64,000 nucleotides of DNA, from assembly GCA_964344035.1 (NCBI GenBank), contig CAYFLK010000003.1, positions 1 to 64,000 of the forward strand, read 5' to 3'. The translations under genes were made by a program, and so were the position numbers. The stretch's first letter is position 1. The number at the start of each line of letters is the position of its first letter. The DNA is from UBA1014 sp964344035. GTDB taxonomy: Bacteria; SAR324; NAC60-12. The notes beneath the pieces were generated by a model. The model did no database searches. It saw only the letters and a list, made by a program, of their open reading frames with translations, and had not been told where the DNA came from. Below are positions 59,694-64,000 of this stretch, in pieces.

Positions 59694-61718
59694 TTAAATC
59701 CGTGCCGCAAGTTCCGCTCCCTCGGCGATCGCGGTTTTGGCGTCCAGCCCTTTGGTTTCTCTGGCCCCGCCAATGGCATGGACAGACATGCCAGCCGCTT
59801 TCAGTGGTTTTTCCAGTTCTGACAACGGTTCCTGTCCTGCGGCAATAATCACATTATCTACTTCAAATACCATTACTTCGGGTTCCTTGCCCTTTTCCGG
59901 GAATACTTTCACGTGCAGCCCAGCTTCATCAATTTTTAGGTATTCCACGCCCGCCTGCAAACGCACGCCGTGGGATTTCAAGGCTTGGATGTGTGCCCAT
60001 CCAGTGGTCTTCCCCAGGCGTTTGCCGATTTTTTCTGATGAACGCTGTAAAACTGTCACCTCATGCGGGACAGGGTTTTGCACCGCAAGTGCCTTTTCGG
60101 GGTCGAGGATGCAGTGCTGATGCAGATAGGATGAAACATCGCTGTTCAGCACAGGCTGTGAAGTGATGAAATGCGCGACATCGATCCCAATTCCTCCCGC
60201 CCCGATGATTGCTACTCGCTTGCCTACAGGTTTTTCCTGTTCGAGCACTTCCAGGTAATCCATGACCTTCGGGTGTTCGCTTCCCTTAAGGGTAACCGGA
60301 CGAGGCAGGATCCCGGAGGCTAAAATGACGTGATCAAACTTACCCGAAATCAGATCTTCAGCAGATGCTTTTTCCCCCAGCCGGATTTCCACCCCATATT
60401 TTTCCAGCATTATACGGTAATAACGTAATGTTTCCCGGAACTCCTGTTTGCCGGGGATTTTCACTGCAAGGTTGAGCTGCCCGCCAATTTTGGTTTTTTG
60501 ATCAAACAGGACCACCTTGTGTCCACGCATTGCGGCAATGTACGCGGCGGTCATCCCGGCCGGGCCTGCGCCGACCACTGCGATTGATTGTATAATATTC
60601 GCCGGATCATACTGAAGCAGGGTTTCTCGGCATGCACGCGGGTTGACGAGACAGCTTGCATGACGCATGGTGAACAGGTGGTCCAGACAGGCCTGGTTGC
60701 ATGCGATGCATGTATTGATTTCCGCGGTACGTCCTTCAGCAGTTTTACGCACAAATTCAGCATCTGCCAGAAAAGGACGCGCCATGGAAACCATGTCCGC
60801 CGCTCCGTTGCGCAACAGGGACTCCGCCAAAGAAGGATCGTTGATACGGTTCGAGGTTATGACGGGAACATCAAGGTGTGGGCGCAGCTTTGCGGTGACC
60901 CATGCAAAAGCCGCGCGCGGGACCATCATGGCAATGGTTGGGACCCGTGCCTCGTGCCACCCGATACCTGTGTTGATCAGGGTCGCCCCGGCTTTTTGTA
61001 CACACCGCCCCAGTTCCACCACTTCTTCAAACGTGCTGCCTTCTTCAACCAGGTCAAGGCACGATAGACGGTAGACGATGAGGAAATCCTCCCCGGTTGC
61101 CTCACGGATCCCTTCCACGATGCGAATCGGGAACTTGATCCGGTTTTCATATCGTCCTCCCCATTCATCCGTGCGCCGGTTGGTTTTTTTGACAATGAAT
61201 TCGTTAATCAGATATCCTTCCGAACCCATCACTTCCACACCGTCATATCCTGCCCGCCGGGCAAGTTTAGCGCAGCGGATGTAATCCTTGATAGTTTGCA
61301 GGACTTCTTCATGCGTCAATTCGCGCGGTCGGTAGAAATTGATCGGTGCGGTGATTGGAGACGGCGCCACACATTGTTCCTGGTAGGAATAACGTCCTGT
61401 ATGCAAAATCTGCAGAATGATTTTCGAGTCATGCCGATGCACTGCGTCGGTTATGGGCAGATGGAAATCGAGTTGATCTTCTGAAACCAGATCTGCGCCT
61501 TCCGCAAATACCCTTCCTTCCGAATTCGGGGCGAAGCCCCCGGTGACTATCAGGCCCGTTCCTCCTCGCGCCCTTTCTTCGTAAAATGCCGCCAGTCTTG
61601 AGGAGCCGTCCGGAAGTTCCTCGAGTCCTGTATGCATGGAACCCATCACCACGCGGTTCTTTAATTCCGTTGAACCTGCCACCAAGGGGCTGAGCAGGGT
61701 TTCAAAAGCCATGGTCAT
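59694..61718 (-). CDS. fadH: 2,4-dienoyl-CoA reductase, NADPH-dependent (FadH-like)
   Basis: A 674-residue three-cofactor enzyme. The amino half is an old-yellow-enzyme FMN barrel (LLSPLVAGSTELKNRVVM at the start, GYDGVEVMGSEGYLINEF near 168). A [4Fe-4S] site follows in CIACNQACLD and a later cysteine near 339-357. The C-terminal half has FAD and NADP folds (VVGAGPAGMTAA near 378, IIGAGGIGIDVAHF near 507). It reduces conjugated dienoyl-CoA in beta-oxidation of unsaturated fatty acids. Related enzymes act on trimethylamine or other enones, so the substrate is not certain. ATG at 61718 and 61712 are both usable. Confidence 0.85.
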   Translation of the reverse strand: MTMAFETLLSPLVAGSTELKNRVVMGSMHTGLEELPDGSSRLAAFYEERARGGTGLIVTGGFAPNSEGRVFAEGADLVSEDQLDFHLPITDAVHRHDSKIILQILHTGRYSYQEQCVAPSPITAPINFYRPRELTHEEVLQTIKDYIRCAKLARRAGYDGVEVMGSEGYLINEFIVKKTNRRTDEWGGRYENRIKFPIRIVEGIREATGEDFLIVYRLSCLDLVEEGSTFEEVVELGRCVQKAGATLINTGIGWHEARVPTIAMMVPRAAFAWVTAKLRPHLDVPVITSNRINDPSLAESLLRNGAADMVSMARPFLADAEFVRKTAEGRTAEINTCIACNQACLDHLFTMRHASCLVNPRACRETLLQYDPANIIQSIAVVGAGPAGMTAAYIAAMRGHKVVLFDQKTKIGGQLNLAVKIPGKQEFRETLRYYRIMLEKYGVEIRLGEKASAEDLISGKFDHVILASGILPRPVTLKGSEHPKVMDYLEVLEQEKPVGKRVAIIGAGGIGIDVAHFITSQPVLNSDVSSYLHQHCILDPEKALAVQNPVPHEVTVLQRSSEKIGKRLGKTTGWAHIQALKSHGVRLQAGVEYLKIDEAGLHVKVFPEKGKEPEVMVFEVDNVIIAAGQEPLSELEKPLKAAGMSVHAIGGARETKGLDAKTAIAEGAELAARI

Positions 61719-61779
61719 TTACCTTTGGAATAAAATGAAATCTGAAAGGAGCGAACCGCAAAGGAATTGCCTCAGTTTC

Positions 61780-62847
61780 TCATGAGGCTTTCAGCAATTC
61801 GGTTTGGTGGTGCGTGAGCAGCGGTTCGATTACTGAATCCAGATGCCCGAGCATGATCTCTTCCAGCTTATAGAGGGTGAGGTTGACGCGGTGATCGGTT
61901 ATCCGTCCCTGGGGAAAGTTGTATGTCCGGATGCGTTCACTGCGGTCACCGGAACCCACCATGCCGCGTCGCTTGCGCGAGGCATCGGATTGCTGTTCCA
62001 TGAGCTTCTGCTCATAAAGCCTGGCCCGCAGGACTTTCAGGGCCTGGTTTTTATTTTTCAACTGGGATTTTTCGTTCTGACAGGTGACCACCAATCCGCT
62101 GGGGATGTGAGTTATTCGCACTGCCGAATCTGTCGTGTTGACGCTTTGGCCCCCCGGGCCGGATGAACGGAAAACATCAATGCGCAGGTCATTGGGATTG
62201 AGTTTAATCTCCACCTCCTCCACTTCCGGCAGCACTGCTACTGTGGCCGCGGACGTATGTATACGCCCCTGGGTTTCAGTTTTCGGAATACGCTGTACTC
62301 GGTGTACACCTCCTTCAAATTTCAAACGGCTGTACACGTTCTTTCCCTCGATTGAGGCCACAACTTCCTTGTAACCCCCAATATCCGTGATGCTTTCATT
62401 GAGGATTTCAATGCGCCATTTGCGCATTTCGGCATATCGTACGTACATCCGGAAAAGATCATTGGCGAACAGTGCTGCCTCGTCCCCACCTGTTCCCGCG
62501 CGGATCTCGAGAATGGTGTTGCGTGTATCGTCGGGGTCTTTGGGGAGAAGGAGCAGTTCGATCTGCTGTTCCAGTGCTTTTGCAACGGGGAGAAGCCCGG
62601 AGATTTCCTGCCGTGCTATGGAACGGATTTCTGTATCTTCTGCTGGGTCATCAGCGAGAATCCGGTTTTCTTCAAGTTCCCTGGATATTTTTTGATATCG
62701 CCGGTAGGTGGAAACAAGTTCCTGAAGGTCGGAATATTCCCGTGAAAGCTCGCGGTAGCGCGTTTGATCGTTGAGGGTTTCAGGTTTGCCAAGGAGTTCG
62801 GTCAGTTCCTCAAAGCGTTGATCAAGCTCTGCTAGTTTCTCCAGCAT
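61780..62847 (-). CDS. prfA: Peptide chain release factor 1
   Basis: A 355-residue class I release factor that ends translation at UAA and UAG. The GGQ tip is in RSSGPGGQSVNTTDSAVR near residue 228, and the stop-codon recognition region is around residues 180-195 (KTETQGRIHTSAATVAV leads into it). It lies six bases after rpmE in the conserved rho-rpmE-prfA order. The usual next gene, prmC (methyltransferase for the GGQ glutamine), is absent here and a FadH-like gene follows after 61 bases. Confidence 0.96.
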   Translation of the reverse strand: MLEKLAELDQRFEELTELLGKPETLNDQTRYRELSREYSDLQELVSTYRRYQKISRELEENRILADDPAEDTEIRSIARQEISGLLPVAKALEQQIELLLLPKDPDDTRNTILEIRAGTGGDEAALFANDLFRMYVRYAEMRKWRIEILNESITDIGGYKEVVASIEGKNVYSRLKFEGGVHRVQRIPKTETQGRIHTSAATVAVLPEVEEVEIKLNPNDLRIDVFRSSGPGGQSVNTTDSAVRITHIPSGLVVTCQNEKSQLKNKNQALKVLRARLYEQKLMEQQSDASRKRRGMVGSGDRSERIRTYNFPQGRITDHRVNLTLYKLEEIMLGHLDSVIEPLLTHHQTELLKAS

Positions 62848-62853
62848 TTCCTG

Positions 62854-63060
62854 TCAGGCACGTTTGTAACGGCGGTTGAATTTCTCAATTCTGCCTGCAG
62901 TGTCCACCATCTTTTGCGCAGTACCTGTAAAAAAAGGATGGCAATTCGAACATATTTCCACCGTGTTTTCTCCTCCTAAAGTGGACATGGTGTTCCAGGT
63001 TGCACCACACGAGCAGCGGAAAGAGGTGAGTACGTATTTGGGATGGATGTCAGGTTTCAT
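62854..63060 (-). CDS. rpmE: 50S ribosomal protein L31 (zinc-binding form)
   Basis: A 68-residue L31 protein that bridges ribosomal subunits. The four zinc cysteines are present at C16, C18, C37 and C40, so this is the zinc-containing paralogue rather than the zinc-independent type used under zinc shortage. GGAG lies nine bases before the ATG, and the leader has a CCAAGCTTGG palindrome overlapping it that might permit control by a hairpin. It sits between rho and prfA. Confidence 0.95.
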   Translation of the reverse strand: MKPDIHPKYVLTSFRCSCGATWNTMSTLGGENTVEICSNCHPFFTGTAQKMVDTAGRIEKFNRRYKRA

Positions 63061-63082
63061 TTCGTATACTCCAAGCTTGGTG

Positions 63083-64000
63083 TTATTTGTCCATCATGTG
63101 CAGAAATTCATCATTATTTTTGAATTTTGACATTTTATCAAACAGGAATTCCATCGCTTCCACGACATTAAGCGATGCAAGCACTTTGCGAAGAATCCAG
63201 ATTCGGTCAATGTCCTGCTTTTTCAGCAGCAGTTCTTCCTTTCTTGTTCCGGATTTGTTGATGTCTATTGCGGGGAACAGGCGTTTTTCCACCAGTTTCC
63301 GGTCAAGCACCAGTTCCATGTTCCCTGTACCTTTGAACTCTTCAAAAATGACCTCGTCCATGCGGCTTCCGGTGTCGATGAGCGCAGTGGAAATGATGGT
63401 CAGAGAACCGCCTTCCTCAACATTCCGGGCGGCGCCGAAAAACCGTTTTGGCTTGTGCAGGGCATTCGCGTCTACTCCGCCGGAGAGGATTTTCCCGCTT
63501 GGAGGGATAACAGAGTTGTATGCGCGTGCCAGTCTGGTTATGGAATCCAGCAGGATAACCACGTTGCGCTGGTGTTCAACCAGGCGTTTCGCTTTTTCAA
63601 GCACCATTTCCGCAACCTGAACATGACGGGTGGCGGGTTCATCAAAGGTCGAACTGACCACTTCTCCATTCACGGAACGCTGCATTTCAGTGACTTCTTC
63701 CGGACGCTCATCAATCAAAAGGACAATGAGATCGACATCCGGGTGGTTTTCCGTGATGCTATTGGCAATTGATTGCAGGATCATGGTTTTCCCGGTTCTG
63801 GGAGGAGCAACGATGAGGGCGCGTTGGCCCATGCCGATTGGTGCGGAAAGTTCGATAATCCTGGTGGTCATGTCTCGGTCTTTACGCTCCAGTATCAGCC
63901 GCTCATCCGGAAACAGGGGCGTCAGATTGTCAAACAGGATTTTTTCAAACGCCACGTCCGGAGATTTGAAATTCACCTCTTCCACCTTCAACAGCGCATA
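63083..64000 (-). CDS. rho: Transcription termination factor Rho, 5' part outside window
   Basis: The C-terminal 305 residues of Rho, the RNA helicase that ends transcription. The visible chain opens with YALLKVEEVNFKSP, matching the linker before the ATPase domain, so the amino-terminal RNA-binding domain lies beyond 64000. Walker A is APPRTGKT, with the Q-loop region DSITRLARAYN and the R-loop GTRKEELLL. A TTG at 63991 is an internal leucine codon, not a start. It leads the rho-rpmE-prfA group. Confidence 0.96.
   Translation of the reverse strand, partial: YALLKVEEVNFKSPDVAFEKILFDNLTPLFPDERLILERKDRDMTTRIIELSAPIGMGQRALIVAPPRTGKTMILQSIANSITENHPDVDLIVLLIDERPEEVTEMQRSVNGEVVSSTFDEPATRHVQVAEMVLEKAKRLVEHQRNVVILLDSITRLARAYNSVIPPSGKILSGGVDANALHKPKRFFGAARNVEEGGSLTIISTALIDTGSRMDEVIFEEFKGTGNMELVLDRKLVEKRLFPAIDINKSGTRKEELLLKKQDIDRIWILRKVLASLNVVEAMEFLFDKMSKFKNNDEFLHMMDK

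Overview
The window is a gap-containing draft contig (ten N at 3133-3142) from a Gram-negative bacterium. A metal-independent type KdsA indicates lipopolysaccharide, and the homodimeric-type AceE, MetA, zinc-type L31 and the rho-rpmE-prfA order all look proteobacterial. Intergenic palindromes built on CCCCCTTTGCAAAAGGGGG at the left edge are of a kind common in environmental proteobacterial genomes. I can only suggest a deltaproteobacterium or SAR324-like lineage; no rRNA or tRNA gene is present to settle it.

Left part (317-18129, minus strand): a branched-chain-amino-acid-type ABC transporter (binding protein, LivF, LivH and a fused LivM-LivG), then a tightly packed 12-gene operon read from 18129 down to 5355. 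It encodes a GlnT/gamma-glutamylmethylamide-synthetase-like glutamine synthetase, two complete three-gene sets resembling N-methylglutamate synthase (glutamine amidotransferase, GXGXG protein, FMN glutamate-synthase domain), an HcnA/HcnB-like pair, an FAD amine/amino acid oxidoreductase fused to a four-cluster ferredoxin, an aldehyde:ferredoxin oxidoreductase and a MoaD-like protein. A divergent TetR gene and a palindrome lying inside a TTGACA promoter suggest repression by that regulator. The set reads as an amine assimilation or N-demethylation route in which the aldehyde goes to the tungsten/molybdenum enzyme.

Next (19258-27165, minus): a benzoate catabolic cluster with BoxC, BoxB, benzoate-CoA ligase, a two-subunit CoA-transferase and a thiolase; boxA and boxD are not in the window. 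Then a GNAT/Rrf2 pair, mtaB, kdsA with a proline-racemase-family gene, a choline uptake and oxidation operon (choXWV-betA), an AzlCD exporter and an aminotransferase.

Right part: metA preceded by a SAM-I-like riboswitch with mutually exclusive downstream pairings; a minus-strand run pyrB - double CDP-alcohol phosphotransferase - ruvB - STT3/PglB-like oligosaccharyltransferase - large GlnD-like protein; lepA; an unrecognised protein; the pyruvate dehydrogenase operon aceE-aceF-lpd; a FadH-like dienoyl-CoA reductase; and prfA, rpmE and the 3' part of rho, which runs off the right edge.

The most unusual items are the 12-gene operon with its FAD-ferredoxin fusion, the metA leader, and the complete STT3 homologue inside a housekeeping operon.
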